Assembly: GCA_001939145.1 (NCBI GenBank)
Contig: LSRX01000065.1
Span: forward strand, 762,711-826,710
DNA from: Symbiodinium microadriaticum
Taxonomy: Eukaryota > Sar > Dinophyceae > Suessiales > Symbiodiniaceae
Reading direction: 5' to 3'
DNA: 64,000 bases
Shown here: in pieces, positions 12,401-23,742 of the stretch
Numbering within the stretch: the first letter of the stretch is position 1
Layout of the letters: every line of letters starts with the position of its first letter
Position numbers and translations under genes: made by a program
Notes under the pieces: generated by a model
What the model was told of the DNA's origin: nothing
Databases searched by the model: none
What the model saw: only the letters and a program-made list of their open reading frames with translations

Positions 12401-13308
12401 GTACAAACCCCAAGGTAATTCCTTACCCTAAGGGTCCAGGAGTCTCCTTAGGAGGGTCCGGGATCTCCTAGGGAGAGTCCTTGGGTCTTTTTGGGGTCAT
12501 CTTGAGGTTCCCGAAAGTCTCAGGACCCTTAGGGTAGTGCCCCTAGACAACTCTTTTCTGTTCGTCATTGTTCCAGGAGACTTTCCAGGCTTACGAACAC
12601 GTTTCAGGGCTTAGGGTTTAGGGCTTAGGTTTAAAATCCCAGAGTTCAGGGTTTATAGAGCTCAGGTTTCAGGGTGGAAGAAGAAGTCAGAAGAAGCATG
12701 GAACAATTCCGACAACGCTTGCACTCTGCCCCCCCCCCAACCAAACCAGGGCCTTTGCCACTAGTATCGGAAACCCGAATGAAGCCACCGAGACACCGTA
12801 ATCCCGAACCCTTCAACCCTATAAAAGGCCAAGCCTGCATTGCAAGATAGCTTCAACAACGTAGTGTGGGGCCTGTATGGCAGTGTCGAAACCGCCGTTA
12901 CTGCCTACGGCATTCGATGGAGGGTGTGGAATCTGCAGCAATCCTTGTGACACCCGTACAAAAAACCGTGGATACCCTACAAAAGTCTTCCACAACCCCT
13001 GCACCACCCATCAGCCCCTGTTCGAGGCTTGATTCGCAGGACCCTGCTTACACCGACCCCAAACCCTAAAGCTCACGTAAACCCTAAACCCTAAACCCGA
13101 AATCCTAAACCGTAGTTACATCCTAAGCCTTACCTGGGGATCCACAAACCAGCCGTTTTAAGGGTTCTACCGTTCTAATTATAGGGTCATAACCTACTAT
13201 TTTGTAGGGGTTTGGAGTCACAGATAAACCCTAAACCCCAAACCCTAAAACCTACACCCTAAAACCCTAAAGCCCTAAACCAGGGGATAGACTTGATCCA
13301 TTTAGACT

Positions 13309-13392
13309 ATAGGCCCCTAAGTAGTTCCTTTTTGTGGCTTATGTTTAGAATCCTATAACGTAATCCCAACAAGGAACTACTTAGGGGCCTAT
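13309..13392. mobile_element. Foldback element, ATAGGCCCCTAAGTAG family
   Basis: A 22-bp perfect inverted repeat (13309-13330 and 13371-13392) starting ATAGGCCCCTAAGTAGTTCC. A near-identical copy lies at 26793-26878. The right end abuts the next foldback element directly. Confidence 0.75.
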
Positions 13393-13483
13393 GGGTGGTT
13401 CTCTAAATTAGGCTCCCTTTCGGTAAGGGTGCCGTACTATATTTGGGACCTATAAGGTGACCCTACTTTAGAGAACTACCCAT
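13391..13483. mobile_element. Foldback element, GGGTAGTTCTCTAAA family
   Basis: ATGGGTGGTTCTCTAAA pairs with TTTAGAGAACTACCCAT at 13467-13483, with one mismatch. It shares two bases with the preceding element, so two different foldback families are joined end to end here. Confidence 0.7.
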
Positions 13484-13847
13484 ATACCTTGGCCGAAAAG
13501 TAATCCCCAGCTGTACTACCTAGACCCTCCATCTACCCTCTATTAGACCCTAAATACCCTTAATTTGGGACCCTTTACCCCTATTTGAGGGTACTTGGAG
13601 GCCCTAAACCCTAAACCCTAAACCCTAAACCCTAAACCCTAAACCCTAAACCCTAAACCGTGACTAGACTCCCAGGACCCCGAGGCCATGGCAGCGTGGA
13701 GGGAGGAGCTCAAGCGGCATGCAGACACCCAGGCGCTGTGAGGGTTTTGAGGGTTTTAGGGCTTAGGGGGGTTTTAGGGTTTAAGAGTTTTCCGGTTTAG
13801 GGTTTTGAGTTCAGGGTTTTCCGGTTTATTCAAGGGTTTCGGAAGCC

Positions 13848-15612
13848 ATGCTTGCTAAGGCAACGTGCTTCCAGTGTGGGAACGTGCTCGCTCGTTCTCC
13901 CTTGTGTCTCTCAAAGATTAAGCCATGCATGTCTCAGGATGAGCTTTTACACGCGGAAACTGTGAATGGTCACTGCTACATGGATAAGTGTGGCATCCTA
14001 GAGCTAGTGCCCGCACGAAAAACCAACATCGCAGAAGAGTTGTATTTATTAGATACCATGGACCCCGCATTGCGCGAGCGCCTTCGCAATTGGTGCGGGT
14101 GGATGTTTGATGAGGGGTACGACGAGCTGTCTTCTGTGGCTTACCGTCAGCAGCGGTTTTTGCAGACTCAGGTCATCGGGTCGCCTCTGATGAACGAAGT
14201 GTTCACCAGAGAGCTTTGGCTTCATTCGGTCGTTTTGCATCTGTGAATCAAGCCTGAGAGAGATTGTGATGCAATCAATAAGTAATTTGCTGTCGTCTCA
14301 GGAAGGCTTGCCGTCCTGCCACTTGAATCCTTCGAAGCTTTTTGACGACCAGAGCATGTGCCTCTCGCTTGCAGCCTATTGTTGCTGATGAGTGTAGATC
14401 GAAGTACTTGGGCGATTTCAGTTTCCAGCAGGCTTGCAGATGTGCTCTCGACTTTATGTGGGTGGCTTGCTCTACGTGTTCCCGTGGCTCGGTGCAATGT
14501 AGCTGTCGTTTTCGGTCATGTTGATCTATGAGGCAGATTGCTTTTTCCTGCTCTGGAGGCCGTGCAATTCAATCTCGCATGATCAAGCGAGAATGGTGGT
14601 CGAGACCTGTCTGCTATTGATTGAGGAGTGAGGCAGAGAGATATGAGCCACAGATAGTGAACTCAGGATTTCATTCGAGATATGATGCAGATGTGTGAAG
14701 CGATCGGTGTACGGGTTGTGGTGCAGTATCCGCACCGATTCAACGACCGATTTAGCCGACTGCGGCAGGAGGACTGGTCTGTTTTGCTGGGGAATGCTTT
14801 TTTGTTTGGGCTATGTCTTGCGGCAGTTTAAATCCTTGTCGTGCAGGAGAATGCGATGGTGGTTTCATTCAGCATGGGATCATTCGGTGCCTACCTTCCC
14901 TACCCCACAATCCTCGTGGGGACGGACCGGCTGCTCCTGAAGGGTATCAAGTATATGGCCGGACGTATGAGGCCAATGCTGCCTGTCAACAAGTGCTAAG
15001 TGAAGACACTCAATGAAGTTCTAGTCGAGTCCATTCCCTACCTTTCATTTATCGCCGACTCAGGTTCGCATTGATGAAGGCACCTCGCGACCGGGCCAAC
15101 ATGCCTGAGACATCGGCTGGAGGGGAGACATCTGGAACCTTCCATTTTGTGGCCGCTTGATTGGAGGAGCTGGAAGCATTCATAAAAATCACTCGCTCCA
15201 TGAAAGCAATCGCAAATGAGGTCCTGGAAAATTCGATGATGCGCCATCGACAAAACGATTTACGATCAGTCAACTGGCCACGTGTCTTTGATGACCTGGC
15301 AAAGAGCCTTGTTGATCAAGCCGCTTGCCGCAAACACTAGAAGCCAGTGCCAGTGTGTGCCAAAGGGGGTTCATTCTTGAGCCTGAGGACTTGGACGGAT
15401 GGTTCTCTGAGATCTCGCAGCCGTCTATTAGCTTGAAGCAGAGACGTGTCAAGCACGATTTGATTTTCGAGGCCAGGGCCTTATGTATCTAATATTGGAG
15501 TCTTGGCTTCATTCTTTTTCTAGTCTACTCTCGTCTCCGCCAGGATGAAGACTTCTTCGTGACACGTCCGGTGCCTCCCGCGACGGCTCCTCCAGTGCCG
15601 TTACTGCATTGA
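13848..15612 (+). pseudogene. Unrecognised multi-exon gene, probably decaying
   Basis: Coding-like exons on one strand: 13848-14171 (ATG start, Cys-rich N-terminus with CFQC), ~14302-14360, 14375-14439, 14667-14795, 14847-14992, 15064-15337, ~15339-15486 and 15544-15612 (ends TGA). The 14667, 14847 and 15064 exons join in phase: GC donor after 14795, GT donor after 14992, AG acceptors. Inside the 15064 exon the frame is interrupted by TGA at 15158-15160 yet stays coding-like on both sides, and a shift of frame is needed near 15337. I recognise no domain; recognisable stretches are MMQMCEAIGVRVVVQYPHRF and VNWPRVFDDLAKSLVDQ. It could be a pseudogene, or the stop and shift could hide unusual splicing. 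Confidence 0.5.
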
Positions 15613-16070
15613 TTCCGCAGTGTGTGTTTCTGACGCGGCTCGAATAGGACAGGGGCTTCGATTTTGTGTTGATTCATGTGTTCAGTCGGGGCCTTTGGTC
15701 TGCTCGGGTTCGTGATGGAAACTGCTTGCTCAGGCAGGATGGGAAACCCTTGGGTGATACTGGAAAGAGGGACGGTATCTGATGCTTGGCAACGAACAGT
15801 CATACAACCACAGTCGGATTGTCAGTTTCAGTGATTCAAGATTCATTTGCTTGTTTAAAACAAAGGACGGGCTGCGATGGGAAACGCACTTATTCTTATG
15901 CTGTGCCCGGCTGTGCCCTGGATGGGAACCCTAATAATACCCTAAACCCTAAACCCTAAATCCTAGGGGGTTTAGACTATAATACGTTGGGGTTTTCCTG
16001 GTATTGTGAGGGCGGCTTAAGTGGAATCACTAAGGAGGGCTAGGGAAATCAGGAGATCTTGGGCGGGTGA

Positions 16071-16537
16071 GCCGATGCGAGCCTCCTGGACTCTTGGCTG
16101 AGCACCATACGCACTGCTATCCATGCTAGTCTTGTCCGTGAAATCAACGCACGAATCTCTGAAGCCCGTCGTTTTGCCCCAGGTCTTTTTGCTTCGCTCC
16201 AAAGGATTCTGCACCTAGCAGCGGCGGGGGTCGCCGCTTGTAAGAGCACCTGGGATCTTGAAGCCGCTTTGTCTGGAAAAGTTGCTTGAGGGTCTGTGGG
16301 AGAAGAGTGTGAAATCCTGAAGCAGCATGACAGCATGCAATGCTTTTCCGTTGCACTTAATGTCTGAAGGGAGGGTCCAGCAGTAGTGCGGCAGAGAAGC
16401 AGAGCCTGGCCGCCGCTTCTTCCGATGGCCTCCACGAAGAACGTTCGGAGGACAGTCTTTTTTGTGGGTTTTGCCGGTCTGTTGTCTTAGGGATTCGTCT
16501 GTTGGCTTGGGCAAAGGAACCCACCTCTCCCAGATAG
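16071..16537 (+). pseudogene. Coding-like fragments, plus strand
   Basis: Two open stretches in different frames read like protein: 16071-16289 (contains VREINARISEARRF) and 16362-16537 (contains SSDGLHEERSEDSLFCGF). Each ends in a stop, and neither is linked to a start codon. They may be separate exons of the gene just upstream or remnants of it. No family recognised. Confidence 0.35.
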
Positions 16538-16797
16538 CATCCCAAATATTGACTGTTTATCCCGACCTGCAATTTTTACAAAGAATCATTCCTGTATTCT
16601 CATCTGAGTCTTCTACAACAGAAACGACAATGACAACCGCTTGCACCAGGGTTAGTGCTGCTATTCTGAGCCGTAGAATGACTCTTTGTACAAGTAATCA
16701 GACGTAGCACTAAATACCACCATAACCACCACCACGACGACTAATTATTCTCTAGGATTACAGCTACTGCCACTAAGGCTGCTGCTGCTGCTACTAC

Positions 16798-17090
<293 letters not shown>

Positions 17091-17128
17091 CCAGGACCGA
17101 GTATTTGTTGCTGCTGCTGTTGTTCGCG

Positions 17129-17150
17129 CTCGTAGGCATTTTGGCTGAAG
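17129..17150 (+). other. Relic dinoflagellate spliced-leader sequence
   Basis: The dinoflagellate spliced leader ends CGTAGCCATTTTGGCTCAAG. Positions 17131-17150 read CGTAGGCATTTTGGCTGAAG, 18 of 20 identical, in the same orientation as the intronless ORF whose ATG is 69 bp downstream. Known biology: in dinoflagellates the leader is trans-spliced onto mRNAs, and genomic leader relics mark genes that were copied back from mRNA. Inference: the downstream ORF is such a retrogene. Confidence 0.8.
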
Positions 17151-17218
17151 CCGGCCAAACGGGCACCATTGGGTGTCTATTCTGCTGTGCTCCTCCGTGC
17201 TGAGTCTCATGCCTGGCC

Positions 17219-17964
17219 GCCGTGAATCCCTTCGCGATCGCCTGGTTCCTTGTGCGGTGGAGGGTTGTTCCTTCCTTCACCTTGGTCGTGGTGGGCATGC
17301 ATGCTGTTCCTTATGCCAGGACACCGAGGCTGGAATGCATACTCGCAAATGCGGACACATGCAAAGAAACCTCCTGCGATCTGGGTTGACGGTGCGATGC
17401 AATTTCACTCCTTGCTGCACTCCGAATTGCACGCGGTTCGCTAGCAACTCGTTTAGAGCATGTTGCTCAGGATGTGCACGATCTAATGGTGGCCAGAACA
17501 TCAGGCACAGTCGGCGATGCAATGATCAATACCATCCCTGGAATGGCCCTATCCCTGGCCCAGGCTTTGGAGGCACAGAAAGCAATGGTTCGGCCCCTCT
17601 CTCAGCTCTAAACCCGGATGGTGGCAGTAGCTCTGGCCTCACGCCTGGTCAAAGCACAGCCACCGGGACTGGCATTGGGGAGCAGGTGCCGATCCATGTC
17701 TTATCCAGCTCGGAGGAGGAGGGACAGCATTCCGGTGGGCACTGTTCGCTGGTTGGAGAGCCGAGCTCTCTTACTGGAGGCGGGAATGCGACACAGCTCG
17801 GCATGATTCACTATCCAGAAAGCCGCTCCCGTTCTGACCGCGATTTTGAGCTGGCCAATGCTTTGGAATCGTTGGATTACGTGTCTGTGATTTCTGAGGG
17901 CTGCCACTGTGCTGTGCCTCTTGGGTTGCCCAGGGCGAATCATCCAAGGAGCTGTGCGCTCTGA
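17219..17964 (+). CDS. Cys-rich intronless retrogene with two zinc-finger-like repeats
   Basis: 248 codons from ATG 17219 (the frame is open from about 17173, but without an earlier ATG). Near the N-terminus are two tandem copies of a Cys/His pattern: C-x4-C-x11-CC-x2-C-x7-H-x3-C, then C-x4-C-x10-CC-x2-C-x10-H-x3-C (ending HTRKC and HSRRC). I recognise this pattern from dinoflagellate proteins; it looks metal-binding, but the function is unknown. The rest is Gly/Ser-rich, with a short acidic SSSEEEG stretch and a final hydrophobic/Cys segment. There is no intron, and a spliced-leader relic lies upstream, consistent with origin by reverse transcription of mRNA. The gene sits between two long trinucleotide arrays. 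Whether it is expressed cannot be told from sequence. Confidence 0.65.
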
Positions 17965-18019
17965 AGGCATGAAAGAAGGATTGCTGTACTGCTCTACTAC
18001 GAGTACTTCTGCTGCTAGT

Positions 18020-18042
18020 AAGTGCTGTTGCTGGTAGTGCTG

Positions 18043-18075
<33 letters not shown>

Positions 18076-18221
18076 CTCCTCCTCCTCCTTTTCCTGCTGC
18101 TGCTGCTGCTGGTGCTATTCTACTGCTACTACAACAACAACAACTACAACTACAACTACAACTACTACTACTACTACTACTACAACTGCTACTACCACTA
18201 CCACTACTTATGTACTATTAT

Positions 18222-18260
<39 letters not shown>

Positions 18261-18288
18261 TACCACTACCACTACCACTACTCACTAT

Positions 18289-18341
<53 letters not shown>

Positions 18342-18362
18342 TTACTGCTGCTGCTGCTGCTG

Positions 18363-18419
<57 letters not shown>

Positions 18420-18523
18420 CTACTCCTGCTGCTGCTGCTGCTGCTGCTGCTCCTGCTGCTGCTGCTGTTGTTGTTATGATTGTTATTACTACCAGTACCA
18501 CTACCACTACTACTACGACTACT

Positions 18524-18573
<50 letters not shown>

Positions 18574-18580
18574 TTGCTAT
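18020..18580. repeat. Trinucleotide array (TAC)n/(CTG)n
   Basis: About 560 bp of CTA/TAC, CTC and CTG triplets with short interruptions. Both strands carry long spurious ORFs (poly-Tyr, poly-Leu, poly-Val, poly-Ala), rejected as genes. Composition matches the array at 16798-17090 on the other side of the retrogene. Confidence 0.95.
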
Positions 18581-18814
18581 CCCTAGGCCCTATCCCCAAG
18601 TATGTGTGCCCCTCACAATCAGTCTTCTCAGGCGGCTTGGTAAGGTTGCAGCAACCCCGAAGTAATCACGGTTTAGGGTTCAGGGTTTATAGGCTTTAGG
18701 GTTCAGGGTTTTGGGGATTGGTTTATTTAGGGCTTAGGGCCTAGGGTGTATAATAGTAGGGATCAAGCTTTAGTTAGTATAGTGGGTTCAGGGTTTACCC
18801 AGTTGCCCGGCCAG

Positions 18815-19593
18815 GACTCTCAGCACGAGGTCTTTGGCCTCGGAAGCTGGTGAGGCTTCCAACGAGAAGCCGGATACCAGGAGATTCCTGATGTCCACGG
18901 CGAAGAGATCATTGGACGAAGCTTTTGGAAGCTCGGTGCAAGTCTTGTTACATTAGACCATGTACTTTGCAACATTGCCCTGCTTACATCCAATCATCGG
19001 CTCCGTGTCACACAGACTCTTGCCATGTCCTAGGAGTCACGGGTCCGGAGAAGCCCAGTGGCAGCGACTCCAAGAAGAAGGACAAGAAAAAGAAAGACAA
19101 AAAGAAGAAGGACAAAAAGAAAGCCAAAAAGTCAAGCAACTGGCTGCATCAAGTCCGCTACTGCTGTAGCACAGATCATGCTGTGTTTTTGGGAAACCAT
19201 TCAGCCCGAGGCTCCTCGCCAAGCTCGTCCTCTTCCGAGTCTGCAGTTGCCAGTGATGTCTCGGAGCAGGCCATGGACGACTCGGCAGCAACCTTCGGGC
19301 TGGCTAAGAAGGATATGGTGCGGACCATGGACTACAGTGTGATATCCGATTTAGAGCCCAACAAGATGGCCTTTGTGCTGTCTGCAGTGAGCCCCTGTCT
19401 CATTGCAAATGACGTGTTTGAGATGGGAGGTGAACTCGCTACTTGTCTTTATAATAAAGTAACGACGGATCTGTGCTTCCTTGACGTGTTGGGGAATTAC
19501 CTCTCGCAACCTCAGGAGTCACTCCTTCGCGACAGGGCTTCGCAAGCTAGGAAGAACCGCGCCAAGACAGAGCAGAACGAAGCTGTGTTTCAG
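18815..19593 (+). CDS. Gene B exons 1-3: Ser/Lys-rich N-terminal part, unknown function
   Basis: Exons 18815-18935, 19034-19135 and 19205-19593, each after an AG acceptor. Exon 2 encodes a strongly basic DKKKKDKKKK tract. Exon 3 (129 codons) opens with a Ser-rich stretch, then a well-mixed segment containing GLAKKDMVRTMDYSVISDLE, and ends at CAG|GTGCTT. Exon 2 to 3 is phase-consistent with a GC donor, and exon 3 leads in phase 0 to the exon at 20999. The true start codon is probably upstream and was not found. No known domain. The basic tract would suit nuclear location, but that is inference. Confidence 0.55.
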
Positions 19594-20050
19594 GTGCTTC
19601 GGGCGGGCCGGTCTAGTCTATGGGCTGTGGGCTCGTCTGTCTATGGGCTGTTGCAGTCGGGCTGAGGGGAAGTCTTTGTGATGAAACTGGAGGGTTCAAG
19701 TGCTTTCCTAGGGGCTCGGGATGGAGTATGATTTAGAAAGGATGTTGTAGTAATCTCGTAGACCAGCAAGTGTCTTTCCCCCGACAACATTGGCATGAAC
19801 CCGTCAGCGAGCAACATCTTCATATTTAGAATTAATACCCGGCTGCACTCTAGTGAGACCCGACCCTGTGAGCCGAACAGAAAAAGCACGATGCAACCTT
19901 AGTGCCCTCCAGATGAAGACGGCTGGCACGGTCTGGAAGCGCAGAATGGCTGATGTCGTGTTGCATCGTGCCTCGGATTGAAAACCCTAAGCCTAAATAC
20001 TCCTAAACCCTAAACCCCTAAGTAAACCCTTAATACCCTACCCCCGAAAC

Positions 20051-20217
20051 CCTAAACCCAAAGGAGAGGTTGGGGATTTTAGGGGCACAAGGCTTTGATG
20101 TCTCGACCCCAGGCCAGGGATCTACTACATCTTCAATTCCCTAAACCCAAAGGAGAGGTTGGGGATTTTAGGGCACAAGGCTTTGACCCCAGGCCAGGGA
20201 TCTATATCTTCAATTCA
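20051..20217. repeat. Tandem duplication, ~85 bp x 2
   Basis: A block starting CTAAACCCAAAGGAGAGGTT and ending CTTCAATTC occurs twice in a row; the second copy is about 10 bases shorter. It lies in an intron of gene B. Confidence 0.75.
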
Positions 20218-20998
20218 AGGCTTCTGCGGCGGGGGGGTTTAGGGCCTTACTTACTTAGGGTTTAGGGTTGGGGGTTTAGTTATTATTATTAGGGATTAGT
20301 ATTAGTTTATAGGGTTGAGGGTTTGGGTTTGAGGTTGAGTCTGTGTTTCGGAAGAACACCAGGATTGGTGGATGAAGCTGCTCAGATAGGACCTGACCCT
20401 TCTTTCAGATTCAGATGCTCAATCACACATCAGGAAACCCATAAACGCCTAAAGCCCAAAACTCTGAAACCCTAAGCCCCTAAGCAAGGGTAGGGGCAGC
20501 CGTAGTAGAAGAGTACAAGAAGCAACAGAAGAAGAAGTAGTAATAGCACCAGCAGCAGTGATAGCAATAGTTATTGTTGCAGCGGCAGTGGTCGTGGTGC
20601 TGCTAGATATAATATAGTTGTACTACTAGCTGGCAGAAGCAGTAGCATTGGCCCATCCTTTGCACAGAAGCCACGGGCAATCTTCCTAGAATCACATGCA
20701 ATTACTTGTCTGTACTTATAGCTCGTAATTCTATCATGTATGCTTAGGGGGCCAGGGCCTCCATTCGGAGCATTGCAAAGACAGTTTGGTCGATGGCCAC
20801 AAATCACTATTGAGGAATGAATTTATATAATTTAAACTAAAATAGTATAATCTAATTTAGTAAGAGAGTTGAGTCGATGTGTGACCTAATTCAAACGGTA
20901 TGGTACGGTTTTCGCTTGGGATCCATGGGTTTGAGTTACCATCTATTTAATATTGAAGCCTTCCCCCCCTCCCCCCCCCAGTTACTGGGCGGCCCCAG

Positions 20999-21733
20999 AC
21001 GTCGGTGCGACTCTGTGCGGCCAAGACCCTCGTCGATTGCAGTGCTGTGGTCAGGAACCTGCACAAAAAGCAGCTCAGGAGCTTCAGCGAAATCTTAGTT
21101 CACGCTTGCTGCTTGTGTGCAGGGGACTCTCTTCTTCACTCTCTTCTTCTTTTGCCACTCAAGAATCAGTCTTGTCACAGGAAGATTGGGAAACACGTGT
21201 GGTTGAAGAGGCTCGAGGAGATCTTGAAGGATCACCGGCAGGTGCTCCTGTCTGATCTGTTTGTCGTTGCAGTTCTGTGGTTTCGTTTCAGGACCCCAGG
21301 CAAGAGGCTTGTTCGCTTGCAGAGGCAGCCACGGACGACCTGAAAAAGAGCCGCAAGCACAGCGACACCAGCAATCCCAAGGACACCCGCCGCAAAGACA
21401 AGAACGCCCCGCCGAAGGAGACGAAAGCAGCTGCCGCAAAGGACGAGCATCCTGGCTCCGATGATGATGAGGATGGTTCTGCGGAAAAGGAGATGGCAAG
21501 CCCGGTGGCCGCCCCTGAAATGGAGTCCGAATCGGAGCAAGAGCCCGATGCAGAGGAGGACGACGAGGGCAAGGGAGATGACGATGTTTTCGACGGAGCA
21601 TTCAAGCTCGCCAAGGCAGAGCCGAAAAAGGAGAATCCCCTCCACAAGCTGCCGGCAAAGTTCAAGACCGTTCTGGAGCAATTCGACTCCGAGATTTTGG
21701 ACTCCTTGCCGAAGGACCTCTCGCAGTGCCTCG
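20999..21733 (+). CDS. Gene B exons 4-6: charged low-complexity region, unknown function
   Basis: Exons 20999-21097, 21164-21241 and 21292-21733. The first two join in phase 0 with GT donors and are helical-looking (KRLEEILKDHRQ). Exon 6 starts after TTTCAG and encodes a Lys/Arg-rich then Asp/Glu-rich stretch (SDDDEDGSAEKE), ending in the better-conserved-looking LPAKFKTVLEQFDSEILDSL before a GT donor at 21734. The pattern of a charged linker followed by a helical block is common in large dinoflagellate proteins; no function can be assigned. Confidence 0.6.
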
Positions 21734-21786
21734 GTTGCCTTCTGATCTGATCAGTCATTAGGAGTTACCCAGTGTACTTCTCCTAG

Positions 21787-22612
21787 AAGGATACGGCATC
21801 TGAGGGCGGATCTTGGCTACTGGCTCCAGGCTCTGGACAAGGAAGGGCTGCACAAGCCGGAGCACTACTTGCTGGAAATCGAAGGCAAATGTTCTTTCTT
21901 AAAGCACTCTCCCCTTTTTCGTTGTTGATTTTTCGTTCGGAGCACCAGGCTCTCTATCCTCTCACATGAGCGCCGGGAAGGGCCACTTCATGAAGATGTC
22001 TCTGAGGGCCAGAGGAGCTTTCGACGCTTGGGCCCAGACTATACCAGGTGTGCCTGCAAAACCTGCTGCCCCTGCACTGTGGCAGCATTCGGAGTCCGGC
22101 ATGTTATACATGGAATACCTCCGGGTTTGCCTGCACCCTGGCCGAGGCTGGAGCTAGGTATCTGGATGTTGTCACTCGGCTGCTGCCCGTGCTCGCCTAT
22201 GTGGGTTTTGTGAGTTCGCCGGCTGTTTTCTGCAACCCGACACAAACCTAAGGCTCGCCCCGACGATATCCTGATGGAAATGTTCCAGCGGGACATCCTG
22301 AAAGAGATGCTTGTCTAATCAACTGATTACCATTAACTGCTGCCCTCGTGTTGCCTGCTCATCATGTTTTCAGCCGAGGAACGGCATGGAAGAGACGACA
22401 GACAGCAAGCTGAACTTCACCAGGGTGATGGAAATCCTCGGCCAGACTGCCAAGTAATTTGGTTGCACAGGAATACAACCTTCGAGCCTGTTACGCGAAG
22501 ACTTCTACTGTTCTTTGCATGAATTTACTGCCATACTTCTCCTAGTTCTTTGCCTGCACAGACTTGTCAAGCCCTCTGCAAGGTACAATTCCGAGACCTT
22601 CTCATGGTCCAG
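21787..22612 (+). CDS. Gene B small exons 7-12
   Basis: Short coding exons: 21787-21884 (contains RADLGYWLQALDKEGLHKPE), 21949-22047 (MSLRARGAFDAWAQTIP), one or two around 22086-22210 (TRLLPVLAYVGF), 22253-22312 (DILMEMFQRDILKEML), 22374-22453 (KLNFTRVMEILGQTAK) and 22562-22612. The 21884 to 21949 junction (GC donor after GAAG) and the 22453 to 22562 junction (GT donor) keep phase exactly. The regular series of short introns of 40-110 bp is typical of a real gene. Confidence 0.55.
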
Positions 22613-22774
22613 GTGGTGCTCGTTCTCGCACACAGCCAAGCGATTTCAGATGAGTGCAACTTTGCTCCTTATCCTCTGGTCGGCTATGGAGGCCCCGATA
22701 TCTCGATTTCCTGCTAGTGCTATTGAACCTGATATGAGCTTGCTCACTTTCATCAGATGACACGATCTCCCTAG

Positions 22775-23260
22775 GTCGGAAAGAATCCTTTCAAGATCTT
22801 GGAGGACGAAGGGGCTGCCACGCAGAACCAAAAGTCCTACGACAAAACAGTTGACCTTTGTGTGAAGGCCTCCCTGCTCGAATCCAAGCCCACTCGCAAG
22901 TTTTCCACTTCCCCAAGCCCAACGCTGCAGGCTCTAACCAACGAGCTGAGTTTCGGGATCTTCCGTGTGGCCCGAGTCGTGCTGGAGCCCTTCAGGGAGC
23001 TCTGTTTGGAGCTTGTGCCTAGACTGCAGGTTTGTAGCTGGTATGTCGGTTTGTACAAAGCACCAGTCTTCAAGCAGAAAATGCATCTCGTGCCCGCAAC
23101 TAAGCAAAAAAAGACGAACACATTGAAAGCCCTCCACGACTTCACTTTGGAGATGAACAGCGACGCTTTAGAGATCAAGCTGAGTGGTTTGGCCACCACG
23201 GCCTTGAGCAGCAGCTGTCTGGGAATGCTGCCAGATGTGGCCGCCCCGACATCAACGCAG
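22775..23260 (+). CDS. Gene B exons 13-14
   Basis: Exon 22775-23029 (85 codons, after CTAG, before CAG|GTTTGT) and exon 23075-23260 (62 codons, GC donor after CAG at 23260). Both are multiples of three and phase 0. The protein is helical in character (SFGIFRVARVVLEPFRELCL, LKALHDFTLEMNSDALEIKL). No domain recognised. Confidence 0.6.
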
Positions 23261-23742
23261 GCTCGCTTGGACTGCATCTAGTCTAAGTAAGACTTTGATT
23301 TACGGGCACATGTCACTGCCTGCCAAACCGTCGGATTATTTACAATCCATCAATAATAATTATGGTGCAAGGAACAGTAAGTAGAAAGCTTTCGTCTGAG
23401 TTTTTGGTATGGAAGATTGCATCTGTGGCTCGCCAGCCTCGAGATTCTGAGTTCGTGCCCGGCATCAAAAGACTCAGGGCAATTGCTCTGTCGTTCCAGA
23501 ATTAAAGAAAGCAGCCGTCCTCAAAACCGCACCCTGCCTCTACAACTTTCAGAACCCTCGAAAACCTGCCTCTAGAATTTAAAGCAAAAGCTTAAGTAAG
23601 TAGACTAGGTGCATACCAGGCAACCAGGAGAGAGCAACTAAACTGAGAACATATTGCACGCATCAGCATCAATACTGCATCCGGTGTGTCTTGCTAGAAA
23701 ATTTGTGATCTGCCTGTGCTCTTTGTTTTGTCTTTTTCGGAG

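Larger units (their letters stand above)
1..13665. repeat. Gene-poor tract of interspersed degenerate telomere-type repeat
   Basis: Short runs of TTTAGGG or CCCTAAA, mostly one to six degenerate units, occur throughout in both orientations (for example 600-690, 1800-1885, 6655-6745, 8420-8660, 10310-10430). The longest clean run is about nine CCCTAAA units at 13602-13665. TTTAGGG is the plant-type telomere unit also used by dinoflagellates, but the mixed orientation and scattered units show these are interstitial, not a chromosome end. Between them lie foldback elements, microsatellites and unique sequence. The ORFs in this stretch are short and mostly read through the repeat, so I call no convincing gene before 11.3 kb. 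Confidence 0.85.

Noticed and set aside
18022..18699. 225-codon Leu/Tyr/Cys ORF and opposite-strand Val/Ala ORF
   Set aside because: Same cause: triplet array; not a membrane protein gene.
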